Positions 31,527 through 45,154 of a DNA stretch of 64,000 bases are shown in pieces. The first letter of the stretch is position 1, and each line of letters opens with the position of its first letter. This stretch comes from Paulinella micropora. Taxonomy: Eukaryota > Cercozoa > Imbricatea > Euglyphida. The stretch spans positions 477,795 to 541,794 of the forward strand of contig BJOX01000106.1 in NCBI GenBank assembly GCA_009731375.1. Reading direction: 5' to 3'. The position numbers and the translations under genes were made by a program. The notes below the pieces were generated by a model. That model did no database searches, was not told where the DNA came from, and was given only the letters and a program-made list of their open reading frames with translations.

Positions 31527-31757
31527 GGACACCGTGATAGCCCAGTGGTCAAGTTCTACCATCTGGGCCCTGTCGCCAGTTCGATTCCCGTCGGTGCCAC
31601 CAGTATTTTCATTGAACATACCGGTCCGTCTGGAAGTGTTGGAACTGCCCTTGCGGGGGTGTCATTACAGCCTATCGTCAATTCTTCGTACTCCCCTCAC
31701 GGGTGAGACGATGGAGGCGCATGTGCAGAAATGCATCAGCCATTGACAGAGAAGCAC

Positions 31758-31758
<1 letters not shown>
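31527..31758 (+). mobile_element. tRNA-derived SINE, copy 1
   Basis: The 5' part looks like a tRNA gene: GGACACCGTGA, A box TAGCCCAGTGG (31538-31548), B box GTTCGATTCC (31579-31588), and a 3' acceptor-like GTCGGTGCCACCA. An unrelated body of about 155 bp follows, ending GAGAAGCACTATT. It runs into an (ATT)n tail. Two further copies lie at 63020 and 63489. Boxes A and B would act as an internal RNA polymerase III promoter. It encodes no protein. Confidence 0.85.
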
Positions 31759-31827
<69 letters not shown>

Positions 31828-31828
31828 T
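31759..31828 (+). repeat. (ATT)n tail of the SINE
   Basis: About 23 perfect ATT units follow the SINE body. Confidence 0.9.
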
Positions 31829-32600
31829 ATTTCAATAGTAATAATAATTCAAGTTGTATTATATCATTAAAACATGATACTGATGATAATCAATAATCTA
31901 TTAATAATTGAACAGAAAATTTTGGACGCACCTGAGCTTTTTTAAATAGTCAAATCAATCACAAATGATACTTGCTAGATGATTTGTAAATGAAGGAAAG
32001 CTGATGCTTGAAAAGAAAAAAGACTCTCAGAAGCGCAGTTGAAGAGGAGCTTAGTAAAGAACTTGAGGAGACGAAAAGGCACTGCAAGAGAAAAGAAAGT
32101 GCGGAGAATGAACGTGACTGAAATCAAACCTCAGAGATCGTTGGACATGTCAAGTGCATACATCTGTAAATGATAGACATGTCCTGCATGTATGTCTATG
32201 TCAATATTATCTATGGCATACATATATACAAATATGAATATTGTATATGTGTGCGCAATTCTGTATTGTTAGTAAAGACACACACACACATACATGATCA
32301 TTATAATAACTATGATCATGGTGGTGTAAATTATAATCAACTTTTTCAAATTAATGATAGGAATACCATTCATGACAATAAATGATAATTAAAATTGCAA
32401 CTGTTTCAAATGAACCAGTGAAAATATTCCAAAGGCATAGCTGATGGTCGGAAAAAAAAAATTGGTTCAGATGAGCGCGAAGCCTGCTCCAGCCAAAAAA
32501 ACTTCACAAAACATCAAATCACATATGTCAGTCTTATCGTGTCTTTGTTTGTGTTGCTAAAAATTACGTAATTTGCATTCCTTTATCTTAACGGTCATTT
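31829..32600. other. AT-rich stretch without recognised gene
   Basis: No convincing frame on either strand. It holds short TA-rich and (CA)n runs near 32225-32290. Confidence 0.5.
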
Positions 32601-32650
32601 TTCCCATGTGCACTCTTGGCGCGCTTCTTTTTTGGATGTGTCTACGGCAG

Positions 32651-32755
32651 AACTTGGAGAGCCAGTCCAACCCAAGATGAAAACTGTCAACAAGCTGGAC
32701 ACGAACGTCTGGGATGAGGATCACGGACTGCTGTCGACACCGAGTTCACGCAAAG
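32651..32755 (+). CDS. Candidate exon of a small plus-strand gene
   Basis: Between acceptor TCTACGGCAG and donor AAAG/GTGACT it encodes LGEPVQPKMKTVNKLDTNVW and DEDHGLLSTPSSRK, ending in phase 1. An earlier in-frame extension (LDVSTAE) is also open, so the 5' border is uncertain. No family recognised. It fits in phase with 33017-33129. Confidence 0.4.
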
Positions 32756-33016
32756 GTGACTAGCTCCTCTAATCATGACACTCGCTTCTGCTAAATTCAA
32801 GCGCTTGGAATGCAATGATCTCTGATTGTAGTACTGATTGTCACCGAATACCATGACATACAACCGTTAGCCGTGGTCATGGCTTCGTACGACATGCACA
32901 TCTGGGCCATGGTTTGCTGCTCCCAAAAACGATTTCCTTGCTTGTTTTTGCTTCGTCTTTTGTATAAGTCTAGCTTTCCACAAATGTGCTGGTACCCCGT
33001 TGCTTTGCGTGCACAG

Positions 33017-33129
33017 GGACATGTGGCTCGATGTCCTGGTGGCAACTGGCGTTGGGCGCTTGGGTGGTGCTTATGACTATTACCGTGGCATACTTGGCCA
33101 AGAACACGCTTACCCTCGAGGCTGTCTAG
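33017..33129 (+). CDS. Candidate last exon with a membrane anchor
   Basis: The acceptor TGCGTGCACAG leads in phase 1 to SMSWWQLALGAWVVLMTITV, AYLAKNTLTLEAV and a TAG at 33127. The hydrophobic stretch is long enough for one membrane helix near the C terminus. The frame also stays protein-like after the TAG (AQLYQANYGAYEAAAAKVKD), so the stop may be a mutation or an intron edge. It converges with the minus-strand gene that ends at 33452. Confidence 0.35.
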
Positions 33130-33284
33130 GCACAGCTGTACCAGGCAAACTATGGAGCTTACGAGGCAGCGGCAGCCAAGGTAAAAGATGATGGCAAAGG
33201 CAAAAATCCTGGGCCTCCGACAGCCAAAACAACGATGATGCAAGTGAAGTGTGAACACAATTTGTTGGCGACGCTCAAAAAGGC

Positions 33285-33286
33285 AA

Positions 33287-33372
<86 letters not shown>

Positions 33373-33382
33373 NNNNNNNNNN
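33285..33382. repeat. Poly-A run next to a 10-N gap
   Basis: About 85 consecutive A residues are followed by TA and N at 33373-33382. Homopolymer next to a gap may be an assembly artefact. Confidence 0.8.
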
Positions 33383-33451
33383 CCAGAATTCAATTGTTTC
33401 CACAATAATGGCTATATTCGTCCGCAGGACCAGAGGAATTTTGCGAAAGTT

Positions 33452-33540
33452 TTAGCCGTTATTCGAGGGTGGGTCGGGGTAAAAACTGTGCGCGCGGATG
33501 AGGGTAAAGACAGCTAGCGCAGCAATTACGCACGTGAAGC
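33452..33540 (-). CDS. Exon x32, last exon with stop
   Basis: Acceptor ACTTACACAG, phase 1. It encodes FTCVIAALAVFTLIRAHSFY, a probable membrane helix, then PDPPSNNG and a TAA at 33452-33454. It ends the minus-strand gene. Confidence 0.65.
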
Positions 33541-33596
33541 CTGTGTAAGTACGTATGTATTATGCATGTATGTACGTATGTATTTATGTATGTATG

Positions 33597-33627
<31 letters not shown>

Positions 33628-33655
33628 TATTGTATGTATGTATGTATGTATGTAC
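33541..33655 (+). repeat. (TATG)n intron between x31 and x32
   Basis: The intron is almost entirely TATG. On the gene strand it starts GTACATAC and ends CTTACACAG. Confidence 0.85.
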
Positions 33656-33723
33656 CGGCATAGGACATCCCATTTTTCATCTTGGAATAAGCATCCGAGA
33701 CGACAGTGAATGCAGCATGCAGT
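33656..33723 (-). CDS. Exon x31
   Basis: Acceptor TTTATGTTTAG with a good pyrimidine tract, donor GCCG/GTACAT, phases 2 to 1. It encodes LHAAFTVVSDAYSKMKNGMS then YA. It joins x32 in phase. Confidence 0.65.
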
Positions 33724-33778
33724 CTAAACATAAATACAAACACAGCGGCGTTACGAATGGAAGATGAAAATTACGTTT

Positions 33779-33857
33779 TCCGCGGCCGCCAAACTTCACG
33801 TTTTTCTCGGTACGGGCGAGCCGGGCGTAAAAAAGTCAAATTTGTGGCTAGCCGCAG
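33779..33857. repeat. Imperfect hairpin, copy 1
   Basis: The arms CGCGGCCGCCAAACTTCACG and TCAAATTTGTGGCTAGCCGC are near inverted repeats around a GGGCGAGCC centre. It shares AAATTTGTGGCTAGCCGCA with the hairpin at 54049-54135. Confidence 0.6.
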
Positions 33858-33875
33858 AAAGTTGAATATTCATGT

Positions 33876-34069
33876 GGACATTCAAGTGGAAAAACATTCA
33901 AACTTTGACCTCATCTTTCTCCATCAATATTTGATATACGGAAATGCAGCACACACCGTTGGAAAGCTCTTGTCCTAAGCTTTCAAATGATGGCTTCAGC
34001 ACAGTCGTATCACTTCGATTGATGGAGAACGATGAGGTCAAAGTTGGATAGTTTGCCACTTGAATGTCC
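33876..34069. repeat. Foldback element with ~52-bp arms
   Basis: The left arm 33876-33928 (GGACATTCAAGTGG ... CTTTGACCTCATC ... CTCCATCAAT) and right arm 34018-34069 (ATTGATGGAG ... GATGAGGTCAAAG ... CCACTTGAATGTCC) are inverted copies with few mismatches, separated by about 90 bp. Confidence 0.7.
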
Positions 34070-34218
34070 GCAGTAATAATAACGTATACCGTTCGCACTC
34101 GCTGCGGAAGCCACAAGTCGATACTTTGTAGATAAAGAGGAAGATTGGACTAATTAAATAGTGAAAAACGGTAGCGATCGTGCTCTTGCGAAATCCCACA
34201 ACCTGCAAACATATTAGA
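34070..34218. other. Short non-repetitive stretch, no gene seen
   Basis: AT-rich, no frame with exon-like borders. Confidence 0.4.
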
Positions 34219-34265
34219 TGGTAGATAGGTAGGTAGGTAGGTAGGTAGGTAGGTAGGTAGGTAGG

Positions 34266-34310
<45 letters not shown>

Positions 34311-34311
34311 G

Positions 34312-34355
<44 letters not shown>

Positions 34356-34580
34356 TATAGATATATAGATAGATAGATAGATAGATAGAGAGACAAAGAG
34401 ATAGAGAGACAGACGGATAGGATCACTCTCAGGATTTATCTACCTACCTGTTCACTTCCTAATAACTACCTACCCACCTCTACCCACCCAACTACCTACC
34501 TACCTACCAACCTACCTACCTACCTATCTACCTGTCTAGCTACCTACCTACCTACCTACCTACCTACCTACCTACTGTAC
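34219..34580 (+). repeat. (GGTA)n, (GATA)n and (CTAC)n arrays
   Basis: GGTA passes into GATA, then a strand-switched CTAC run starts near 34440. Confidence 0.9.
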
Positions 34581-34924
34581 CTTTCTTTGTTCTGTCTGTC
34601 GATATGAAGGTGTGTACGCATGCATATATATTATTGCATGCATGCAAACTTTCTTATGCATATCTAGTTGCACTTACACATACATACATACATATATCTT
34701 TATGCTTCCAACAGTGAAGGGAAAAAAGAGAGTGAAGGTAAAACATGTAAAATACATACATATGTATCTTTCTCCTCCAAGTGAAGTTAAAAAAGAGAGT
34801 GAACGTAAGACTATACATACATACATACATACATACATACATACATACATACATACATACATACGTACATACGTACATACGTAAATACATACATACATAC
34901 ATACATACATACATACATACAATA

Positions 34925-34955
<31 letters not shown>

Positions 34956-34956
34956 C
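34581..34956 (+). repeat. (CATA)n arrays with two related pyrimidine-rich segments
   Basis: Two copies of a segment (AAAAGAGAGTGAA on plus; minus reads TTCACTCTCTTTTTT) lie at 34707-34735 and 34772-34806, possibly copied exon edges. The rest is CATA. Confidence 0.7.
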
Positions 34957-35009
34957 CAGCATCATAGGCTCCAGGGAGAAGCGAATGAAAAAAATCAAAA
35001 TCAAAATTC
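34957..35009 (-). CDS. Exon x30, frame unresolved
   Basis: Acceptor CTATTAG, donor GCTG/GTATGT. One frame gives ILILIFFIRFSLEPMML (membrane-like), another NFDFDFFHSLLPGAYDA. Neighbouring exons needed to choose are missing, partly in the 35602-35707 gap. Confidence 0.4.
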
Positions 35010-35273
35010 CTAATAGATAGAATAGATAGATAATCGATAGATAATCGATAGATAATAGATAGAATAGATTAAATAGATGAAACCAAATATAATATATAGA
35101 CTCACAGATATCAAGATGAAATTTATGAGGCAGAGAGAGGAGGAAGGGAGGGAGACAGAAAAAAGAGGGTATGACTGATGGATGGAGAGATAGAGGGAGG
35201 TAGTAGAAAGGGAAAGAAACGAAGAAAGAATATAAAGCTGATGGGTTGGGTGTGAATGCGTTAACGTGATCTG

Positions 35274-35281
35274 CAGGTGTA

Positions 35282-35324
<43 letters not shown>

Positions 35325-35333
35325 GTATGTATA

Positions 35334-35398
<65 letters not shown>

Positions 35399-35556
35399 TT
35401 ATGTGTGTGTGTGTGTGTATGTGTGTGTATGTGAATGTGTATGTGTATGTATGTATGTATGTGTGTGTGTGTGTGTGTGTGTGTTTGTGTGTTTGTATGT
35501 GCGCGTTTGTATGAATTTGTATGTGTTTGTGTATGTGCAAGGGAGGGAGAGAGAGA

Positions 35557-35601
<45 letters not shown>

Positions 35602-35707
35602 NNNNNNNNNNNNNNNNNNNNNNNNNNNNNNNNNNNNNNNNNNNNNNNNNNNNNNNNNNNNNNNNNNNNNNNNNNNNNNNNNNNNNNNNNNNNNNNNNNN
35701 NNNNNNN
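35274..35707 (+). repeat. (TG)n, (TA)n, poly-G and a 106-N gap
   Basis: TGTATG, TA and TG runs are followed by GA, about 60 G and N at 35602-35707. Confidence 0.9.
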
Positions 35708-35756
35708 AGAGCAGTGTAAACACGAAGCGGAAAAAGTGTGTGCCTAGCACGGAGAG

Positions 35757-35822
<66 letters not shown>

Positions 35823-35867
35823 CAGTGTAAACACGAAGCGGAAAAAGTGTGCGCCTAGCACGGAGAG

Positions 35868-35903
<36 letters not shown>

Positions 35904-35948
35904 CAGTGTAAAAACGAAGCGGAAAAAGTGCGTACCTAGCACAGAGAG

Positions 35949-35991
<43 letters not shown>

Positions 35992-36061
35992 TAGATGAGA
36001 GATGAGAGTGAGAGAGCAGTGTAAACACGAAGCGGAAAAAGTGTGTGCCTAGCACAGAGAG

Positions 36062-36093
<32 letters not shown>

Positions 36094-36138
36094 CAGTGTA
36101 AACACGAAGCGGAAAAAGTGTGTGCCTAGCACGGAGAG

Positions 36139-36175
<37 letters not shown>

Positions 36176-36219
36176 AGTGTAAAAACGAAGCGGAAAAAGT
36201 GCGTACCTAGCACAGAGAG

Positions 36220-36266
<47 letters not shown>

Positions 36267-36300
36267 TGAGAGATGAGAGTGAGAGAGAGAAAGAGAGAGA
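35708..36300. repeat. (GA)n array with six copies of a ~45-bp segment
   Basis: GAGCAGTGTAAACACGAAGC and GGAAAAAGTGTGTGCCTAGC recur at about 35708, 35820, 35901, 36017, 36094 and 36172. On minus each reads CTAG then THFFRFVFTLL in one frame, as copied 5' edges of an exon whose original may lie in the gap. Confidence 0.75.
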
Positions 36301-36632
36301 GGAGGGAGTGGACGGGGTTAAGTCAATTTATGTGAACTCTGAATCTGCATCTATGTCTATATCTGTGTCTGTATTTATATCTATATTTGTATCTGTATTT
36401 ATATCTATATCTGTCTCTTCTATATTTGTATCTGTCTGTCTCTTCTATATTTGTATCTGTGTCTGTCTCTTCTATATTTGTATCTATGTCTATGTCTGTA
36501 TCTGTGTCTGTCTCTTCTATATTTGTATCTGTATTTATATCTATATCATGTATCTATATCTAAATCTGAAAGATATTTCCCTTCCTACCTCTATTTTTTC
36601 CTCTATCTCTATCTCCAACCCTATCTCCATCC

Positions 36633-36640
<8 letters not shown>
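36301..36640. other. TCTATATC-rich degenerate simple sequence
   Basis: Imperfect TCTATATTTGTATCTG repeats, no gene. Confidence 0.6.
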
Positions 36641-36701
<61 letters not shown>

Positions 36702-36743
36702 ATACCACGTGTGCGTCCAATCTTGGGCGCGCAAGGGGTACCG

Positions 36744-36786
<43 letters not shown>

Positions 36787-36828
36787 ATACCACGTGTGCG
36801 TCCAATCTTGGGCGCACAAGGGGTACCG

Positions 36829-36871
<43 letters not shown>

Positions 36872-36913
36872 ATACCACGTGTGCGTCCAATCTTGGGCGC
36901 ACAAGGGGTACCG

Positions 36914-36970
<57 letters not shown>

Positions 36971-36974
36971 ATAC
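36641..36974 (+). repeat. (CT)n array with three copies of the x29 3' edge
   Basis: CTATACCACGTGTGCGTCCA and ATCTTGGGCGC recur at 36709, 36785 and 36867 before the original at 36969. Confidence 0.85.
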
Positions 36975-37022
36975 CACGTGTGCGTCCAATCTTGGGCGCG
37001 CAAGGAGTACAGGGCAGATAGC
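36975..37022 (-). CDS. Exon x29
   Basis: 48 nt, acceptor TGACTATTAG, donor CGTG/GTATAG, phase 0 at both ends. It encodes AICPVLLARPRLDAHV. Three copies of its 3' part with donor lie at 36709-36918. Last member of the phase-consistent chain. Confidence 0.6.
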
Positions 37023-37056
37023 CTAATAGTCACATATGATAAATTGAAATCACCCC

Positions 37057-37103
<47 letters not shown>

Positions 37104-37110
37104 GAGAGAG
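37057..37110 (+). repeat. (GA)n run
   Basis: Plain AG dinucleotide tract just outside x29. Confidence 0.85.
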
Positions 37111-37235
37111 AAGGTAGCCTTTGTCTCTCCAGGCGTTGGCGTGGATTGTACACATGACGGACCACGTCACAATGCCCAAATACACCTATCCGGACAATCG
37201 AGGTGTTTTTTTTCTTCTTTTTTTTGTCTTTTAAA

Positions 37236-37396
37236 AAAATTTATTTATTTATTTATTTACTTATTTATTTATTTATTTATTTATTTATTTTAATTGTTTA
37301 TTTCGTTGTTCATGACTGATTGATTGATTGAGTGATTGAGTGATTGATTGATTGATTGATTGAGTGATTGAGTGATTGAGTAATTGAGTGATTGAG

Positions 37397-37427
<31 letters not shown>

Positions 37428-37443
37428 GTGATTGATTGATTGA

Positions 37444-37482
<39 letters not shown>

Positions 37483-37565
37483 AATCGATCGATCCATAGG
37501 TTGGTTGGCTGGTTGGCTTTGGTTGGTTGGTTGGTTGCTTGATTGATTGATTGATTGATTGATTG
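37236..37565 (+). repeat. (TTTA)n and (TTGA)n arrays
   Basis: A TTTA run (37236-37295) is followed by TTGA with TTGG variants, filling the intron after x28. Confidence 0.9.
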
Positions 37566-37575
37566 GTCGGGGTAC

Positions 37576-37952
37576 CTGCGCCACGCACCAAACAATTTGG
37601 TTCTGGTATGTATCCTTCACGTTCTTCGGCTTCAACACGAATATCTGGGTAAACGCAGTCAATAGCAAAGGCAAATTATGGCGCAGCATAGCGTCGGTGT
37701 ACTGCGTCATGCCGATGTAGCCTCCCCCATGCCTTTTGTAGTACTTTTCCGCCTCGTTCAAGTCTTGATCAGGCAGCCGGCGTCGCTCAGCCGAAGGTTC
37801 GTCTATCCAATCCTCACCATCTCCAAACCAATATCTGCCCTGGATGGGTGGCATAGCAGAGCGGGAACCGTTGGCCATTCCGGTGATGAAGGCGGACACA
37901 AACAACAACACCATAGAGTGCCAATGAGGTTCCTGGCCTGCCCTGGCTCCGT
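37576..37952 (-). CDS. Exon x28, the longest
   Basis: 377 nt, acceptor AGTACGTAG, donor GCAG/GTACCC, phases 1 to 0. It encodes GARAGQEPHWHSMVLLFVSA, ITGMANGSRSAMPPIQGRYW, an acidic then basic middle, LNEAEKYYKRHGGGYIGMTQ and LRHNLPLLLTAFTQIFVLKP. Two hydrophobic stretches could be membrane segments. Seven copies of its 5' edge with acceptor lie at 38019-38697. The family is not recognised. Confidence 0.75.
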
Positions 37953-38744
37953 CTACGTACTGGATAATCAGGAGGCCTATATGTCATGTATGTATGTATG
38001 TATGTATGTATGTATGTAGCCTTCCTTGGCTCCGTCTACGTACTGGATAATCAGGAGACCTATATGTCATGTATGTATGTATGTATGTATGTCATGTATG
38101 TATGTATGTATGTAGTATGTATGTATGTATATATGTATGCCTTGGCTCCGTCTACGTACTGGATAATCAGGAGACCTACATGTCATGTATGTATGTATGT
38201 ATGTAAGTATGTATGTATGTATGTAAAGTATGTATGTATGTATGTAGCCTTCCTTAGCTTGGTCTACATACTGGATAATCAGGAGACCTAAATGTCATGT
38301 ATGTATGTATGTATGTATGTATGTATGTATGTAGCCTTCCTTGGCTTGGTCTACATACTGGATAATCAGGAGACCTATATTTCATGTATGTATGTATGTA
38401 TGTCATGTATGTCATGTATGTATGTATGTATGTATGTAGCCTCCCTTGGCTCCGTCTACGTACTGGATAATCAGGAGACCTATATGTCATGTATGTATGT
38501 ATGTATGTATGTATGTATGTATGTATGTATGTAGCCTTCCTTAGCTTGGTCTACATACTGGATAATCAGGAGACCTATATGTCATGTATGTATCTATGTA
38601 TGTATGTCATGTATGTATGTATGTATGTATGTATGTATGTATGTAGCCTTCCTTGGCTCCGTCTACGTACTGGATAATCAGGAGACCTATATGTCATGTA
38701 TGTATGTATGTATGTATGTATGTATGTATGTATGTATTTATGCA
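37953..38744 (+). repeat. (TATG)n array with seven copies of the x28 5' edge
   Basis: The segment CCTTGGCTCCGTCTACGTAC TGGATAATCAGGAGACC recurs at about 38019, 38142, 38247, 38332, 38439, 38532 and 38645. Two subtypes alternate (GGCTCCGTCTACG and AGCTTGGTCTACA). Confidence 0.9.
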
Positions 38745-39364
<620 letters not shown>

Positions 39365-39431
39365 CGTACTCATTGTAGACGTCCAGTAGCCGAGTGAAGG
39401 CACGCGTAATGATCAGCTCAGCAGACAAGTC
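39365..39431 (-). CDS. Exon x27
   Basis: Acceptor GATGATAG, donor TACG/GTCAGA, phases 0 to 1. It encodes DLSAELIITRAFTRLLDVYN then EY. Three copies of its 3' part with donor lie at 38877-39298. Confidence 0.7.
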
Positions 39432-39447
39432 CTATCATCCGTCCATC

Positions 39448-40560
<1,113 letters not shown>

Positions 40561-40632
40561 AAAATGCATACATACATACATACATACATACATACATACA
40601 TACATACGTACGTACGTACGTACGTACATACA

Positions 40633-40664
<32 letters not shown>

Positions 40665-40665
40665 C
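40561..40665 (+). repeat. (CATA)n with CGTA block
   Basis: On the gene strand this is the GTAT-type run that begins the x26 intron. Confidence 0.9.
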
Positions 40666-40716
40666 CTTCCACTGCAACTCGACCCTCTGCAAAGGACGAT
40701 CAGGCAGTTCTCCCAA
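40666..40716 (-). CDS. Exon x26
   Basis: Acceptor TCCATATAG, donor GAAG/GTATAT, phase 0 at both ends. It encodes [17 protein letters not shown]. Four copies of its 5' edge lie at 40935-41300. Confidence 0.7.
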
Positions 40717-42464
<1,748 letters not shown>

Positions 42465-42669
42465 CTTGGGTTCTGGGTCGGGTTGTGGCAGTTCATACGC
42501 GGTGTCAATGGTAGAATCCGTGCAAGCCACGAGAAACTTATGATCAATCGGGATAAAACCATCCTCTGTGTGCATTGGCCTCACTTCATGCTCGTAAAGC
42601 AGGTTAGACTGATCCATAAAGAAAGGCTTGTTCAGAAAAGCCCATGTGTGCGATAGACTATGCATACAC
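42465..42669 (-). CDS. Exon x25
   Basis: 205 nt, acceptor CCTTTTCTAG, donor CAAG/GTCTGT, phases 2 to 0. It encodes [60 protein letters not shown] and PQPDPEPK. Six copies of its 3' edge with donor lie at 41369-42321. Confidence 0.8.
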
Positions 42670-42677
42670 CTAGAAAA

Positions 42678-42731
42678 GGTAGATAGATAGATAGATGGGT
42701 AGGTAGGTAGGATTTCTTTCTCTGTCTGTCT

Positions 42732-42785
<54 letters not shown>

Positions 42786-42790
42786 CTACC
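42678..42790 (+). repeat. (GATA), (GGTA) and (CT)n runs
   Basis: Simple repeats of the short intron between x24 and x25. Confidence 0.85.
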
Positions 42791-42794
42791 CTAC

Positions 42795-42867
42795 CACATC
42801 CAACAGTTGAGGCTTGCTGTTAGTTCTCCGTTAAAAATCTTGAAGTCACGCGCTTCTTTCTTTCCAT
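42795..42867 (-). CDS. Exon x24
   Basis: Acceptor TCTATACAG, donor TGTG/GTAGGG, phases 1 to 2. It encodes GKKEARDFKIFNGELTASLN then CWM. A partial copy of its start lies at 42904-42940. Confidence 0.7.
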
Positions 42868-43385
42868 CTGTATAGATGTATGTATGTATGTATGTATATA
42901 TGTATCTTGAAGTCAGGCGCTTCTTTGTTCTTTCCCTCTGTGTATATACATACATACATACATACATACATACATACATACATTACATACCTGTCGTGAC
43001 GGACTGTCGGGGCTCGCCCTCATACATACATACATACATAGATACATACATACATACATACATACATAGATACATACATACATACATACATAGATACATA
43101 CATACATACATACATACATACATACATACATACATACATACATACATACATACATACATACATTACATACCAGTCGTGACGGACTGTCGGGGCTCGCCCT
43201 CATACATACATACATATATACATACATACATACATACATACATACATACATTACATACATACATACATACATACCAGTTGTGACGGACTGTCGGGGCTCG
43301 CTCTCATACATACATACATACATAGATACATACATACATAGATACATACATACATACATACATACATACATACATAGATACATAC
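42868..43385 (+). repeat. (CATA)n array with copies of the x23 3' edge
   Basis: ACCTGTCGTGACGGACTGTC GGGGCTCGCCCT recurs at 42990, 43170 and 43274, plus a partial x24 copy at 42904-42940. Confidence 0.9.
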
Positions 43386-43432
43386 CTGTTGTGACGGACT
43401 GTCGGGGCTCCCCCTGGGAGATTCTTAGCTCT
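43386..43432 (-). CDS. Exon x23
   Basis: Acceptor TATCTTAG, donor ACAG/GTATGT, phases 2 to 1. It encodes ELRISQGEPRQSVTT. Three copies of its 3' edge with donor lie at 42988-43305. Confidence 0.65.
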
Positions 43433-43434
43433 CT

Positions 43435-43497
<63 letters not shown>

Positions 43498-43499
<2 letters not shown>

Positions 43500-43937
43500 G
43501 AGATATCGACTAATGTCAGAAAAAAGGAGCTTCTGATTTCGTCAACCAAGGAAGTCTGTGAATAAAGTATTGACCGGATGCCCAGCTAAGCCGTGATGTT
43601 TGCACGGAAGGGACTGTTACAGGCGATACCAAACTTCCCTAGTACCAGGCGGGGCCAGGGCTCGTTCCATAAGCGCCCCTTGCAGAACGAGCTCCCACCT
43701 CCATTACAGAGGACAGTAAGCAGATGGAGTTTCGAGACTGCTCGACAGTCTAGTATAAACCGTCAGAGCACTGTGGGTTTTATTCCGGGCTCAACAAGCG
43801 AGAAAGGGCACCCTGAGGGAACAGGATTGTGCTTCCCGTCGGTATTTCGGCATGTGGCTTTAGGCGTATGGCTAGGCACACATAACGCACCCCACCACGG
43901 GCCCAGCACACCCACACCATCCCCTAATTCTCTGTCT

Positions 43938-43939
<2 letters not shown>
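43498..43939. repeat. ~450-bp interspersed repeat, copy 1
   Basis: It begins GATGAGATATCGACTAATGT and ends CCCCTAATTCTCTGTCTG. It matches 58663-59134 and 59209-59678 at high identity and lies inside a microsatellite intron of the large gene. No ORF or terminal repeat was recognised. Confidence 0.85.
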
Positions 43940-43978
<39 letters not shown>

Positions 43979-44029
43979 ATAACACGCCAACGGATAAGTG
44001 GATAGACCAACACCTTTCCTTGCTTTCTT

Positions 44030-44046
44030 TCCTTTCCTTTCCTTTC

Positions 44047-44121
<75 letters not shown>

Positions 44122-44146
44122 GCTAGCTAGCTAGCTAGCTAGCTAG

Positions 44147-44185
<39 letters not shown>

Positions 44186-44210
44186 GCTAGCTAGCTAGCT
44201 AGATATCTTT
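44030..44210 (+). repeat. (TATC)n and (TAGC)n arrays
   Basis: CTAT is interrupted by two CTAG blocks. Simple sequence only. Confidence 0.9.
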
Positions 44211-44249
44211 CTTGCTTTCCTTTCCTTTCTTTTCTTTCTTTTCGGGTAC

Positions 44250-44458
44250 CTTGCCTGTTTCTGCTCCTCCAGCTCCGTCGGCAGGATTACTTTGATCTCT
44301 TTATACGAAGGAAAGACAAGACTGGGATCCCTCTTTTTCTCGGCCTCTTCCCAATCGCGCCTATCTTTTTCACTTAACTCCACAACCTTGCGCGAGTCGG
44401 CCCTGTAGACGTCATCCGACTGGCTCAGCACGCGAACCTCCTCAGGCAGCTTGCCTAC
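44250..44458 (-). CDS. Exon x22
   Basis: 209 nt, acceptor AACTGACAG, donor CAAG/GTACCC, phases 0 to 2. It encodes VGKLPEEVRVLSQSDDVYRA, a charged coil-like middle (KVVELSEKDRRDWEEAEKKR), and SYKEIKVILPTELEEQKQA. Only this frame is open. Confidence 0.75.
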
Positions 44459-44465
44459 CTGTCAG

Positions 44466-44496
44466 TTCAGTAAGTAAGTAAGCAAGTTAAGCAAGC

Positions 44497-44547
<51 letters not shown>

Positions 44548-44636
44548 CAAGCAGGCAGCTTGCCTACCCATTCCGTCAGGTGAGCTTTGGGTTTCAGCAC
44601 GTGGTAGTAAGTAAGTAAGTAACCAAGCAAGCAAGC

Positions 44637-44675
<39 letters not shown>

Positions 44676-44920
44676 CAAGCAGGCAGCTTGCCTACCCATT
44701 CCGTCAGGTGAGCTTTGGGTTTCAGCACGTGGTAGTAAGTAAGTAAGTAAGCAAGCAAGCAAGCAAGCACGTGAGTAAGTGAGTAAGTAAGTAAGCAAGT
44801 AAGTAACTAAGTAAGTAAGTAAGTAAGCAAGCAGGCAGTTGCCTACCCATTCCGTCAGGTGAGCTTTGGGTTTCAGCACGTGGTAGTAAGTAAGTAAGTA
44901 AGCAAGCAAGCAAGCAAGTG

Positions 44921-44962
<42 letters not shown>

Positions 44963-45068
44963 CAGGCAGCTTGCCTACCCATTCCGTCAGGTGAGCTTTG
45001 GGTTTCAGCACGTGGTAGTAAGTAAGTAAGTAAGCAAGCAAGCAAGCAAGTGAGTAAGTGAGTGAGTG

Positions 45069-45106
<38 letters not shown>

Positions 45107-45154
45107 CAAGTAAGTAAGCAAGTAAGTAAGTAAGCAAGCTGGCAGCTTGCCTAC
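44466..45154 (+). repeat. (AAGT)n array with four copies of the x21 3' part
   Basis: GCTTGCCTACCCATTCCGTC AGGTGAGCTTTGGGTTTCAG recurs at about 44560, 44688, 44836 and 44967 before the original at 45146. Confidence 0.9.

Noticed and set aside
31527-31601. Functional tRNA gene
   Set aside because: A and B boxes are good, but the acceptor stem has an extra base and the same sequence recurs joined to a non-tRNA body, so it is a SINE head.
38019-38697. CRISPR-like array (also 44560-45150 and 51560-52235)
   Set aside because: Regular repeats with similar spacing, but the spacers are microsatellite, not unique sequence, and the repeated part matches the edge of a neighbouring exon; the DNA is eukaryotic.
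42734-42780. (CT)n tract as promoter element
   Set aside because: It lies inside a short intron between well-supported exons and is ordinary simple sequence.
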